Assembly: GCA_028864875.1 (NCBI GenBank)
Contig: JAGWLV010000005.1
Location: forward strand, 1 to 32,704
From: Patescibacteria group bacterium
GTDB lineage: Bacteria; Patescibacteriota; Minisyncoccia; Phycocordibacterales; SBAW01
Length of the DNA stretch: 32,704 nt
Direction of reading: 5' to 3'
The notes under the pieces are model-generated. The model did no database searches, was not told the origin of the DNA, and saw only the letters and a program-made list of their open reading frames with translations. Each line of letters begins with the position of its first letter. Position 1 is the stretch's first letter. Position numbers and translations under genes: made by a program. Positions 23,436 through 32,017 of the stretch are shown in pieces.

Positions 23436-25115
23436 TTATTGCACGTCGAGGTCGACGACGCGGCGCAACTCCTCGAGCGATGTGACGCCGCGCAGCACTT
23501 TCAAAATCCCGTCTTGCGGCATGGTCGGTGTGCCCTGCGGGCGCGCGGCGTTGGCTATCTCGCGCTCGCTCGGCTTCTCCCGCAAAATTGTTTCTATCGC
23601 GCCGTCCATAAACACCGCTTCAAAAATACCTATGCGCCCTTTGTAGCCGCGCCCGCGGCACGCCTCGCAGCCCTTCGGGTTGGCATCCCACACTTTGTCT
23701 TTGGTGGGCGGCAGGAGCGACTTATCCACCAACTCGCCGAGGTGCCGCTCGATCAACTTTTTTTCATCGTCGGTCGGCGCGCGGGCAACTTTGCACTTCT
23801 CGCATAGCTTGCGTATGAGGCGCTGCGCCATAGCGACAGAGACCGCCGAGGAAATCACTTTTTCGTCGACTCCAAGATCGATGAGCCTGGGGAAGGAGCC
23901 CGGCGCGTCGTTGGTGTGCAATGTTGAAAAGACGAGGTGCCCGGTCAAGGCGGCGTTGACCGCCACTTCGGCCACCTCGCCGTCGCGGATTTCGCCGACC
24001 ATGATGATGTCCGGGTCCTGCCGCAGTGCCGAGCGCAGCCCCGAGGCGAAGGTGTAATTTTTCTTGTCGACCTGCGTTTGCACGATGCCCTGGAGGTGGT
24101 ACTCGATAGGATCTTCGATGGTGATTATTTTAGTTTCGGGCTTGTTGACCCGGCGCAAAAAGGCGTAGAGTGTCGTCGTCTTGCCGCTCCCCGTCGGGCC
24201 GGTCGTGAGTATCATGCCGTTTGGCTTCTCTATTTCTTTGTTGACGCGCGCGAGGAGCTTGGGCTCGATGCCGAGCGCCTCGAGCGGGACACCAATCGAC
24301 TCGGGATTCAAAATACGCAGCACCACCGTCTCGGCGTAGTTGCCTGGGAGTATCGAGGTGCGCAACTCGATTTCCGCGCCTTTTTGTTTGATGGAAAAGC
24401 GGCCGTCTTGCGCCTCGCCTTCGATGTTGAGTTTCAGCCCCGAGAGGAGTTTCAGCCGGCTGAGCAGAAGTTTGTACGTCTCGCTGTCGAAGGTGAGCAC
24501 GTCTACAAGCACGCCGTCGAGCCTGTAGCGCAGGCGCACGGCCGCCTCCTCCGGCTCGAAGTGGATGTCGCTCGCACTCGTCGAAAGCGCACCCGCCAAA
24601 ATAATTTCAAGGATGCGCGTAATGCGATACGCGCGCTTGAGCGCGACCGCCTCCTCTATCATTTTCCCGACGTCGCCGAAGGTGCTCACCTTGCCGGAGA
24701 GCTCCTCGAGTTCTTCGTTGCTGAGTTCAAACACGCCCGCCTTTGTTTCGGTGGCGTAGGAGAGCTCCGCGTAGCGCAGGAAGGCGCGCTTAAGCGACTC
24801 CTGCGAACACATAAACAGCACCACGTCGTATCCTTGTTCGGTGAGGTGTACCACGAGCGCTTTGACCTTGTCGCTCTGCGGCGCGCGCACGGCGAGGGAG
24901 AGCCGCTTGCCCACCTTGCCGAAGGCGGCGGCCTCGGCCTCGCGCGCCTGCGCTTCCGGCACCACGCGCAGCGCGTCGGTGTTTATTGCGACGAGCGAGA
25001 GATCGACGTACTCGACGCCGTACTTGTGCGAGAGGGTCGATGCGAGCTCTTCCTCTTCGCGACGGCGAAGAAACTCGAGCCGCTTTTGTTGCTCTTCGTC
25101 GGCAAAGACCACCAT
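23436..25115 (-). CDS. pilB: Type IV pilus / type II secretion ATPase PilB/GspE family
   Basis: GPTGSGKTTTLYAFLRRV, RQDPDIIMVGEIRDGEVAEVAVNAALTGHLVFSTLHTNDAPGSFPRLIDLG, zinc-site CEKC...CEAC. Confidence 0.93.
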   Translation of the reverse strand: MVVFADEEQQKRLEFLRRREEEELASTLSHKYGVEYVDLSLVAINTDALRVVPEAQAREAEAAAFGKVGKRLSLAVRAPQSDKVKALVVHLTEQGYDVVLFMCSQESLKRAFLRYAELSYATETKAGVFELSNEELEELSGKVSTFGDVGKMIEEAVALKRAYRITRILEIILAGALSTSASDIHFEPEEAAVRLRYRLDGVLVDVLTFDSETYKLLLSRLKLLSGLKLNIEGEAQDGRFSIKQKGAEIELRTSILPGNYAETVVLRILNPESIGVPLEALGIEPKLLARVNKEIEKPNGMILTTGPTGSGKTTTLYAFLRRVNKPETKIITIEDPIEYHLQGIVQTQVDKKNYTFASGLRSALRQDPDIIMVGEIRDGEVAEVAVNAALTGHLVFSTLHTNDAPGSFPRLIDLGVDEKVISSAVSVAMAQRLIRKLCEKCKVARAPTDDEKKLIERHLGELVDKSLLPPTKDKVWDANPKGCEACRGRGYKGRIGIFEAVFMDGAIETILREKPSEREIANAARPQGTPTMPQDGILKVLRGVTSLEELRRVVDLDVQ

Positions 25116-25205
25116 ACATATGTAAGTATACTCCTACAAAAACTTTCAGATTTCTTAATGATTCATTGCCCTTTGGGCAAAAAGCGCTAGACTACAGTTT
25201 CGAAT

Positions 25206-25676
25206 ATGACCACCGTGCCTCTCTCCGAGTTGCCCGAATTTGTGCGCAACGTGCGCAGCGTACTTAAGCTCCTGCCGCAGCAAAATCGCGCCGCGGTCGT
25301 GTGGCTGCGCGGAGATTTGGGCGCGGGCAAGACGACGTTCGTGCAGTGCCTCGCGCGCGACTACGGGATAGAGGAAGACGTGACGAGCCCCACGTATGTG
25401 TTGATGCGCAGCTACGACATCCCGGGCGCGCGCCTCCCAAGTGGTACCTTGCGCCGCTACAAGCGCCTCGTACATATTGATGCGTACCGGTTGGAGGATC
25501 CAAAAGAGTTTTTGACCTTGCGGCCTGAGCAGTTTTTGGAAGACAAAGATGCCGTCGTGCTCATCGAGTGGCCGGAGAAGCTGGGGCACTACGCGCCGAA
25601 GCCCGACGTGTGCGTGGATTTTAAAATGGACGGGGGTGAGAGCGAGCGCACCATCAACATGAGCAAAGAAAACTAA
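25206..25676 (+). CDS. tsaE: tRNA t6A biosynthesis ATPase TsaE
   Basis: VWLRGDLGAGKTTFVQCLARDYGIEEDVTSPTYVLMRSY ... LVHIDAYRL ... VVLIEWPEKL. Confidence 0.93.
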   Translation: MTTVPLSELPEFVRNVRSVLKLLPQQNRAAVVWLRGDLGAGKTTFVQCLARDYGIEEDVTSPTYVLMRSYDIPGARLPSGTLRRYKRLVHIDAYRLEDPKEFLTLRPEQFLEDKDAVVLIEWPEKLGHYAPKPDVCVDFKMDGGESERTINMSKEN

Positions 25677-25677
25677 A

Positions 25678-25699
25678 CGCCGCCGGAGTACCGGCGGCG
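25678..25699. terminator. Strong hairpin between convergent tsaE and XRE gene
   Basis: CGCCGCCGG-AGTA-CCGGCGGCG; no clear U-run. Confidence 0.6.
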
Positions 25700-25706
25700 C
25701 TTGATG

Positions 25707-26012
25707 TTACTTGAGCCAGTGGCCGACATCTTTTTGAGCTCGTTTCATCGCGTGAATGATACGGCTCGCATAGAACGCCGCAGCGACAAGCGAAATCTCC
25801 TTACCGGTCGCTTTCGCTATGGCGGGCAAGAGCCGGGCAACTGGCAGTTGGGTCCCTTTTTCCCAGGCGCTCACCCGCACCTGGCATGCCCGGCGCGGAA
25901 GATTCTCAAAAATTTTTTCCCCTAACGCGGCCTGTGTGAGATGCTTTCTCCTGCGGGCCCTGTAGAGCAGCTTGCCGAACGGCTCGGTCGGACGCATTTC
26001 TTTTCGTGCCAT
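25707..26012 (-). CDS. XRE-family helix-turn-helix transcriptional regulator
   Basis: FGKLLYRARRRKHLTQAALGEKIFENLPRRACQVRVSAWEKGTQLPVARLLPAIAKATG; SD GAGGAG 6 nt before ATG 26012. Confidence 0.78.
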   Translation of the reverse strand: MARKEMRPTEPFGKLLYRARRRKHLTQAALGEKIFENLPRRACQVRVSAWEKGTQLPVARLLPAIAKATGKEISLVAAAFYASRIIHAMKRAQKDVGHWLK

Positions 26013-26085
26013 AGGCGACTCCTCAAGATGTGTCTCAGCCGCGGAGTACCCTATCACAAAAGTAGGTCAGGAGTACAATGTCTCC

Positions 26086-28491
26086 ATGGCTAAAAAGGGC
26101 ACCAAGCGCCTCGTCATTCTCGACACGCACGCGATACTCCACCGCGCGTACCACGCGCTGCCGGAGTTTTCCTCGAGCAAGGGGGTCCCGACCGGCGGGC
26201 TCTACGGACTCTTGTCGATGTTGGTCAAAATCATCAATGAGTTCGGTCCCGACTACATCGCCGCGGCGGTCGACCTCCCCGAGGCCACTTTCCGCGAGGC
26301 CGCGTACAAAGACTACAAAGCGACCCGGCAAAAAACAGAAGACGCGCTCGTCGAGCAGATTAAGCGCACCCCCGCAGTCCTGCAGTCCTTCGGCATCCCG
26401 GTGTACTCGGCCAAAGGATATGAGGCCGACGATATCATCGGCACCATGGTCGAGCGGCTCAAAAAAAATAAAAATCTCGAAATTATCATCGCCTCGGGCG
26501 ACAAGGACGCGCTCCAACTTATTGACGGCTCGCGCGTGCGGGTCTTTACGCTGGGGCGGGGGCTCAACGACACTATTATTTATGACGAGGGCAAGGTGGA
26601 GGAGCGCTACGGCTTTGGCCCCGAAGCGATAGTGGACCTCAAGGGCATCGCGGGCGACCCGTCCGACAATATTAAAGGGGTGCCCGGTGTGGGCGAGGGG
26701 AGCGCGCTGAAGCTCCTCCAGACGTACGGCTCACTCAAAGGCATATACGCGGCGCTCAAAAAAGACGGTATAGAAAAGGTGGCCGAAAAATCGGGCGTAC
26801 AAAAACGCTTTGCAGAGCTGATGGCCAAAAATAAAAAAGAAGCGGAGTTCAGCAGGGAGCTCGCGACCATACACCGCAATGTGCCCATCGACTTTGCACT
26901 CCCCGCGCACTCGTGGCGCGAGGGCGCCGAGCCGGGAGCGGCACTCAATATGCTCGCGGAGTTTGAGTTCCGCGCTCTCGTACCGCGGGTAAAGAAAATA
27001 TTAGGCGTCGACTCCGGCGAAGAGCCCCCTCGAAAAGTCCTCGGTTCTCCCGTATCGGCCGAGGGCGGCCTCTCGGGCCAGACTATTTCTCAAGGGCTCC
27101 TCGCCTCCGCCGTTCCCGCAGAGTTGTTTCAGCGGGCACAGGTTGCGGTGTCGGTGCTCGACAGCGGCATATCCGAACCGACACAGGAAGACATTGCACG
27201 TATGGGCCGCTCGGAGGACTTTGCCGAGGCGTTCACATATCTGGAGAAAGAGATTAAAGAAAAAAATCTCACCTTCGTGTACGAGCACATAGAGCTCCCG
27301 CTCTCGCCTGTGTTGCGTTCGATGGAGCACCGCGGCATCAAGCTCGACAGAACATTTTTGAAAAAGCTTTCGAGCGAGTATTCCGCTGAACTTAAAAAAA
27401 TTGCCGCGCGCATCTACAAGCACGCCGGAGGCGAGTTCAACATCAACTCGCCCCGGCAGCTCGGCGAAGTGTTGTTTGACAAGCTGGGGCTGACAACAAA
27501 AAAGAAGACCGCGGGCGGGCAGCGCTCGACCCGCGAGAGCGAGCTTCAAAAACTTTCCGGCGAGCACGCAATAGTCGCGGACATCTTGGCCTATAGGGAG
27601 CTAAGCAAGCTCCTCGGCACGTATATTGATGCATTGCCCGCGCTCTTAGACGCCAACGACCGGGTGCACACGCGCTTTGTGCAGATGGGTGCGGCGACCG
27701 GCCGCATGGCCTCGCTTGACCCAAACCTGCAAAACATCCCGGTCAAAACAGAACTCGGGCGCGCGATACGCCACGCGTTTGTGGCCGACAAAGGATCAAA
27801 ACTGGTGTCCTTCGACTACAGCCAAATCGAGCTGCGGCTCGCGGCGATACTGAGCGGTGATGCGGGATTAATGGAGATATTTAAAAACGGGCGCGACGTG
27901 CACACCGAAGTCGCGGCGCGCGTGTTCGGGGTGAGCGCACATAACGTCGACTACGAGCAGCGCCGGCGGGCCAAAGTCATCAACTTCGGCATCCTCTACG
28001 GCATGGGGGTCAACGCGCTTCAACAAACGCTCGGCACCAACCGCAAGGACGCGCAGGAATTTTATAATCAGTACTTTGCCACCTTCCCCCGGCTGGCGGA
28101 GTATCTCGAGGAGGTCAAGGCGCAGGCGCACAAGCGCGGCTATACCGAAACATTGTTTGGCCGCAGACGCTACTTCGAGGGCATCAAGTCGCCGATACCC
28201 TACATAGCCGCGGCGGCCGAGCGTATGGCCATCAACGCGCCCATGCAAGGCACACAAGCGGACATCATCAAGCTCGCGATGGTCGAAATAGACAAGCGCC
28301 TCCCCGGGATACTTCTTTTGCAAGTGCACGACGAGTTGGTGTTTGAAGTTGAAGAAAAAAAGGTACAAGAGTACGCGCCTATTATTCGCGGGATAATGGA
28401 GAGCGTGCTCCCCAAACAAAAAACCCGCGGCGTGCCCATCACGGTCGAGGGCAAAGCGGGAGACAACTGGGGGGACATGGAGAAAATATAA
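26086..28491 (+). CDS. polA: DNA polymerase I (5' nuclease + polymerase; 3'-5' exonuclease domain apparently lost)
   Basis: 5' nuclease (LVILDTHAILHRAYHALP, GYEADDIIGTMVERL, GVPGVGEGSALKLL); polymerase (RMASLDPNLQNIPVKTELGRAIRHAF, SFDYSQIELRLAAILSGD, VHDELVFEVEE). Start moved to ATG 26086. Confidence 0.95.
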   Translation: MAKKGTKRLVILDTHAILHRAYHALPEFSSSKGVPTGGLYGLLSMLVKIINEFGPDYIAAAVDLPEATFREAAYKDYKATRQKTEDALVEQIKRTPAVLQSFGIPVYSAKGYEADDIIGTMVERLKKNKNLEIIIASGDKDALQLIDGSRVRVFTLGRGLNDTIIYDEGKVEERYGFGPEAIVDLKGIAGDPSDNIKGVPGVGEGSALKLLQTYGSLKGIYAALKKDGIEKVAEKSGVQKRFAELMAKNKKEAEFSRELATIHRNVPIDFALPAHSWREGAEPGAALNMLAEFEFRALVPRVKKILGVDSGEEPPRKVLGSPVSAEGGLSGQTISQGLLASAVPAELFQRAQVAVSVLDSGISEPTQEDIARMGRSEDFAEAFTYLEKEIKEKNLTFVYEHIELPLSPVLRSMEHRGIKLDRTFLKKLSSEYSAELKKIAARIYKHAGGEFNINSPRQLGEVLFDKLGLTTKKKTAGGQRSTRESELQKLSGEHAIVADILAYRELSKLLGTYIDALPALLDANDRVHTRFVQMGAATGRMASLDPNLQNIPVKTELGRAIRHAFVADKGSKLVSFDYSQIELRLAAILSGDAGLMEIFKNGRDVHTEVAARVFGVSAHNVDYEQRRRAKVINFGILYGMGVNALQQTLGTNRKDAQEFYNQYFATFPRLAEYLEEVKAQAHKRGYTETLFGRRRYFEGIKSPIPYIAAAAERMAINAPMQGTQADIIKLAMVEIDKRLPGILLLQVHDELVFEVEEKKVQEYAPIIRGIMESVLPKQKTRGVPITVEGKAGDNWGDMEKI

Positions 28492-28516
28492 GTCTCGAAA
28501 GAATTTTTTGCTACGT

Positions 28517-29065
28517 ATGTTAAAGGTGTATGTAAATAAGCGCGGGCATGGCGAGGAGCTGAAGTGGGAGCAGCTTACGCCCGAAGAGCTCGGCTCTTTG
28601 GCGTCCACGTCGGCGCTCTTCGGCGGATCGCGGACGTTTGTGCTGAGCTCTGTGCTCTACAGCGAGCGCGGCGAGGAGCTTTTGGAATTTGCAGACGCGC
28701 TGGCGGAGTCGCCGCACACGTTTATTGTCGAGGAAGAAAAGTTGCTCAAAGCCGAGCGCATAGCGCTCGAAAAAGCGGGGGCGAAAATTGAGGAAGAGAA
28801 AAAAGTTAAGAGCGAATACAAGTTTGATAATTTTGGTGTTGCAACCGCGCTCGGAACTAAAGACCGCAAAAAATTGTGGCTCGCGTTGACCGCAGCCTTG
28901 CGCGCGGGGGAGAAGCCGGAGGCGCTCGCGGGGCTCATGGCCTGGAAGGCGCGGCAGATGCGCGATGTTGCACTCTCGCGCGCTCTGACATTTATGTATC
29001 ACGACGCCCATCGCGGCCTCGGCGACCTCGAACTCCTCCTCGAAAGATTTGTACTGACGCTCTAG
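28517..29065 (+). CDS. Short DNA polymerase III delta (HolA)-like protein
   Basis: ALFGGSRTFVLSSVLYSERGEELLEFADALAESPHTFIVEEEKLLKAERIALEKAGAKIEE and C-terminal LAGLMAWKARQMRDV resemble delta; located after polA. Confidence 0.6.
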   Translation: MLKVYVNKRGHGEELKWEQLTPEELGSLASTSALFGGSRTFVLSSVLYSERGEELLEFADALAESPHTFIVEEEKLLKAERIALEKAGAKIEEEKKVKSEYKFDNFGVATALGTKDRKKLWLALTAALRAGEKPEALAGLMAWKARQMRDVALSRALTFMYHDAHRGLGDLELLLERFVLTL

Positions 29066-29138
29066 TCCGCCCGGATGGACTCGAACCATCAACAAACGGC
29101 TTAAAAGGCCGCTGCTCTACCAATTGAGCTACGGGCGG
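29066..29138 (-). tRNA. tRNA-Lys (anticodon UUU)
   Basis: Minus strand CCGCCCGTAGCTCAATTGGTAGAGCAGCGGCCTTTTAAGCCGTTTGTTGATGGTTCGAGTCCATCCGGGCGGA folds as a cloverleaf; loop CUUUUAA; 3' CCA not encoded. Confidence 0.95.
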
Positions 29139-29170
29139 ATTGACAGCACTATAACAGAATAGCGCTATTT

Positions 29171-29581
29171 TTACAGCGGGAGGTCGTAGGCGAGTGCACC
29201 CGCGCCTGAAATGAGGAGCGAGAGGCAGATGACGAACATGAGTGCGATAGTGCTCGCAGAGAGGGGAATGTAGGCCGCGCCGGCGCCGGGCCAGAAGCGG
29301 CGGTAGATGGCGTATTTTATTGCGACGAGCACTCCCACGAGCGCGGCAATCTGTGTGTGCCAGCCCACGGCAAACATCACCGCAAGCGCGCACTCAACAA
29401 GTGCGACGAACGCGGGCATCCACTGCTGCGCGCCTACGACGGGCAACACAATGCCGCCGGTGTATTTTTGGTGGCGCCACGTGTGCATCGCCAGATAGAA
29501 AAAAGTGGCTGCTACTGCAATACGCAGCAGTGTCGGAGCAAAGAATCCGTACGTCAGTAGGTTGGGGAAGGTGTTAAGCAT
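29171..29581 (-). CDS. DoxX-family membrane protein
   Basis: LLRIAVAATFFYLAMHTWRHQK..., four TM-like segments, small polytopic protein. Confidence 0.65.
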   Translation of the reverse strand: MLNTFPNLLTYGFFAPTLLRIAVAATFFYLAMHTWRHQKYTGGIVLPVVGAQQWMPAFVALVECALAVMFAVGWHTQIAALVGVLVAIKYAIYRRFWPGAGAAYIPLSASTIALMFVICLSLLISGAGALAYDLPL

Positions 29582-29583
29582 AG

Positions 29584-29796
29584 TTATTGATTAGAGTAAT
29601 CAGTGGTGGTGCCCAGCTGCGGACCGTACGCGCCGCCGGAGCCGACAGGCGGTGGCGGGGCGAGGAAGAGCCCGCGCAGGTCCGCCTTGCCGGGCCCGCC
29701 GGCATAGAGCCACAGCACCACAAGTGCCGCGAAGGCGCCAAGCACCCACAAAAAGTGGGTGAAGGGGTGTGTGCCTTCGTCTTTCTCGTCCGCCAT
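29584..29796 (-). CDS. Small single-pass membrane protein (70 aa)
   Basis: MADEKDEGTHPFTHFLWVLGAFAALVVLWLYAGG...; TACAAT 8 nt before ATG; just upstream of the DoxX gene on the same strand. Confidence 0.68.
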   Translation of the reverse strand: MADEKDEGTHPFTHFLWVLGAFAALVVLWLYAGGPGKADLRGLFLAPPPPVGSGGAYGPQLGTTTDYSNQ

Positions 29797-29820
29797 TAGC
29801 TTTTATTGTAGCCCACTATT

Positions 29821-31062
29821 TTATTTGGCTTGGGCGTAACCAAGCCGCGCGAGCTCTTCCTGCGCAACGCGCGCGTCGCTCCAGGGCTCTTTCTGGCCGC
29901 GAGGGCCCATGATGTAGGGGTCGGTACCCTTGCCTGTAATAAGTACGACGTCGCCCGCTTTGGCGAGGCGCAGCGCGTCGGCTATAGCGGTGCGCCGGTC
30001 GAGGACGATTTTGGGCGTGTGCTTTTTAAATCCCCGCTGCATTTCGGTGAGGATTTTCTTCGGGTCCTCGTCGTACGGGTCTTCGTTGGTGAGTATGGCA
30101 AGGTCGGCGTACTCGTCGGCGAGCGCGCCCATCAAAGGGCGCTTCCACTGGTCGCGCCCGCCGCCGGTGTTGCCCAAGACCGCGATGATGCGCGAGGGTG
30201 TGTACGTTTCGTAGAGCGCGCGCAGCGAGTCTGCGGTGTGCGCGTAGTCGACGACGACGGCGAAGGGCTGCCCGCACTCGATGCGCTCGGCGCGCCCCGC
30301 CACTGCGGGCGTGTGCTCGAGCGCTCTGCGCATGACTTCAAGAGGCACTCCCATCGCTTCGCACAGCGCGACGACGGCCAAGGAGTTGTAGAGGTTGAAC
30401 ATGCCCGGCAAGGGTACCGCAAAAAGTATGTCTCTCCACACAAAGCGTACGCCCGCATCGTCGGCGTTGTACGAGCGCGCCTGCGCGAGGGGAAAGGGGA
30501 CCTTCTGTTCGACGTCCGCCGCCAAAAAATCTTTGCCATGCTCGTCGTCGAGGTTGGCGGCCACGAAGCGCGGGCGCTTAGGCGAGCGCTCGAGCGCGCG
30601 CGCGAGGCTCAATTTTGCCTTGAGATAATTGTCGAATCCGCCGTGGCTCTCGATGTGCTCGGGCGCGATGTTGGTAAAGACGAGCGCATCGAGTGCTATC
30701 CCTTTGTGGCGGAACTGGCGCGCGCCCTCGCTCGTCATTTCGATGACCGCGTGCGTGCAGCCCTGGTCGACCGCGCCGCGCAAAAACTTTTGGAGGTGCC
30801 CGCGGCCGGGCATGGTCATTTTAAACAGGTTCGGTTCGGCCTTGTCGCCTATAACAAAGTGGATTGTTGAAGCAAGAGCAGTCTTGTGCCCGGCCGCGGT
30901 GAGCACGCGATAGGTGAGTTCCGACACGGTCGACTTGCCCTTGGTGCCGGTGACCCCGATGACAACGAGCTTGCGGGAGGGGAAGCCGTATCGAAGTGCC
31001 GCTTCCCACGCAAAAAGCCAGTGATAGAGCTGCATGAGAGGTTGGGGGATATACTGCTTCAT
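29821..31062 (-). CDS. murE: Mur ligase family protein, MurE-like
   Basis: VIGVTGTKGKSTVSELTYRVL, AVIEMTSEGARQFR, VFTNIAPEHIESHGGFDNYLKAK, VVDYAHTADSLRALYETY. Start ATG 31062 overlaps the ruvA TGA (ATGA). Confidence 0.85.
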   Translation of the reverse strand: MKQYIPQPLMQLYHWLFAWEAALRYGFPSRKLVVIGVTGTKGKSTVSELTYRVLTAAGHKTALASTIHFVIGDKAEPNLFKMTMPGRGHLQKFLRGAVDQGCTHAVIEMTSEGARQFRHKGIALDALVFTNIAPEHIESHGGFDNYLKAKLSLARALERSPKRPRFVAANLDDEHGKDFLAADVEQKVPFPLAQARSYNADDAGVRFVWRDILFAVPLPGMFNLYNSLAVVALCEAMGVPLEVMRRALEHTPAVAGRAERIECGQPFAVVVDYAHTADSLRALYETYTPSRIIAVLGNTGGGRDQWKRPLMGALADEYADLAILTNEDPYDEDPKKILTEMQRGFKKHTPKIVLDRRTAIADALRLAKAGDVVLITGKGTDPYIMGPRGQKEPWSDARVAQEELARLGYAQAK

Positions 31063-31652
31063 TTCTTCCCGCAAGACTGTCTACCTAGCCGCTTGAGCGC
31101 GGCGCCGAGGCGCGCGCGCACGTCGCCGCGACCCTCCTCGCCGAGGCCCTTGAGCGCCTCGCGGCTCTCCTCGAGCCGGTAGCCGAGGCTCGTGAGCGCT
31201 TCTATCACTTCGGCGTCGGTGCCGGGGGCGCCCTTTTGCCCGGCCGCGCCTGCGGCAAACTTGTCGCGCAGTTCAACGACAATGCGCTCGGCCGTCTTTT
31301 TGCCCACGCCGTATATTTTGTGGAGTGCTTGCCCGTCGCCCAAACCTATCGCGCGCTCGAGCCCGCGTATGTCGGCGGTGTTCAAAATCGAGAGCGCGGT
31401 TTTGGGGCCCACGCCCGACACGCCGGTGAGCAGTTTAAAAAAGGCGAGCTCTTCTTCCGCCCCAAACCCGTAGAGGTCTATTGCATCGTCGCGCACGGCG
31501 GTGTGTATATAGAGCGCGGTCGTGGCGCCCGGCGCAAAGCGCTGTACCAAAGACAGCGGTACACGCACCGCGTACCCCACACCGCCCACGTCGATGAGCA
31601 CGGTACCCTCCACAGACACTCCCGCGAAGGTCCCCGTGAGCTTGCCTATCAT
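31059..31652 (-). CDS. ruvA: Holliday junction branch migration protein RuvA
   Basis: MIGKLTGTFAGVSVEGTVLIDVGGVGYAVRVPLSL ... FKLLTGVSGVGPKTALSIL ... IYGVGKKTAERIVVELRDK. Start set to ATG 31652, not 31982. Confidence 0.93.
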   Translation of the reverse strand: MIGKLTGTFAGVSVEGTVLIDVGGVGYAVRVPLSLVQRFAPGATTALYIHTAVRDDAIDLYGFGAEEELAFFKLLTGVSGVGPKTALSILNTADIRGLERAIGLGDGQALHKIYGVGKKTAERIVVELRDKFAAGAAGQKGAPGTDAEVIEALTSLGYRLEESREALKGLGEEGRGDVRARLGAALKRLGRQSCGKK

Positions 31653-31676
31653 ATAGACATAGCGTACACTCTCGCC

Positions 31677-31919
31677 ATGGCAATTACCACTTCGGCCAAG
31701 AAAGCGCACCGCGCGAGCCTCCGCAAGCGCGCGCAAAATGACACGCGCCGCTCCGCCCTGCGCGGTGCCCTTAAAGCTGTACGCACTGCGGGCAAGGGGG
31801 ACAAAACGGCGCTCGCCGCGGCCTACAAGGCGATAGACAAGGCGCTCAAGCGCGGTCTCATTAAGAAAAACACCGCCGCGCGCCGCAAGGCCAAGGTTTC
31901 CAAACTTCTCAAGGCGTAA
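31677..31919 (+). CDS. rpsT: 30S ribosomal protein S20
   Basis: MAITTSAKKAHRASLRKRAQNDTRRSALRGALKAVRTAGKGDKTALAAAYKAIDKALKRGLIKKNTAARRKAKVSKLLKA. Confidence 0.93.
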   Translation: MAITTSAKKAHRASLRKRAQNDTRRSALRGALKAVRTAGKGDKTALAAAYKAIDKALKRGLIKKNTAARRKAKVSKLLKA

Positions 31920-31933
31920 TTTCTTACACTGCA

Positions 31934-31967
31934 GAATTGTTCGGAGTTGTTTTTCTCCGAACAATTC
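31934..31967 (+). terminator. Strong hairpin downstream of rpsT
   Basis: GAATTGTTCGGAG-TTGTTTTT-CTCCGAACAATTC, perfect 13-bp stem; T-run is in the loop. Confidence 0.65.
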
Positions 31968-32017
31968 GCTAATCTTCACCATGGAAGCATGAAGGCCGCA
32001 GCAACTTGGAGGTCACT

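Noticed and set aside
23937-25190. 417-aa plus-strand ORF antisense to pilB
   Set aside because: Shadow ORF; PilB motifs on the opposite strand are unambiguous.
29830-30870. 346-aa plus-strand ORF antisense to the murE-like gene
   Set aside because: Shadow ORF with composition typical of reverse translation of GC-rich coding DNA.
31653-31982. N-terminal extension of ruvA in the ORF track (307 aa)
   Set aside because: It would run antisense through rpsT; canonical RuvA begins MIGKLTG at 31652.
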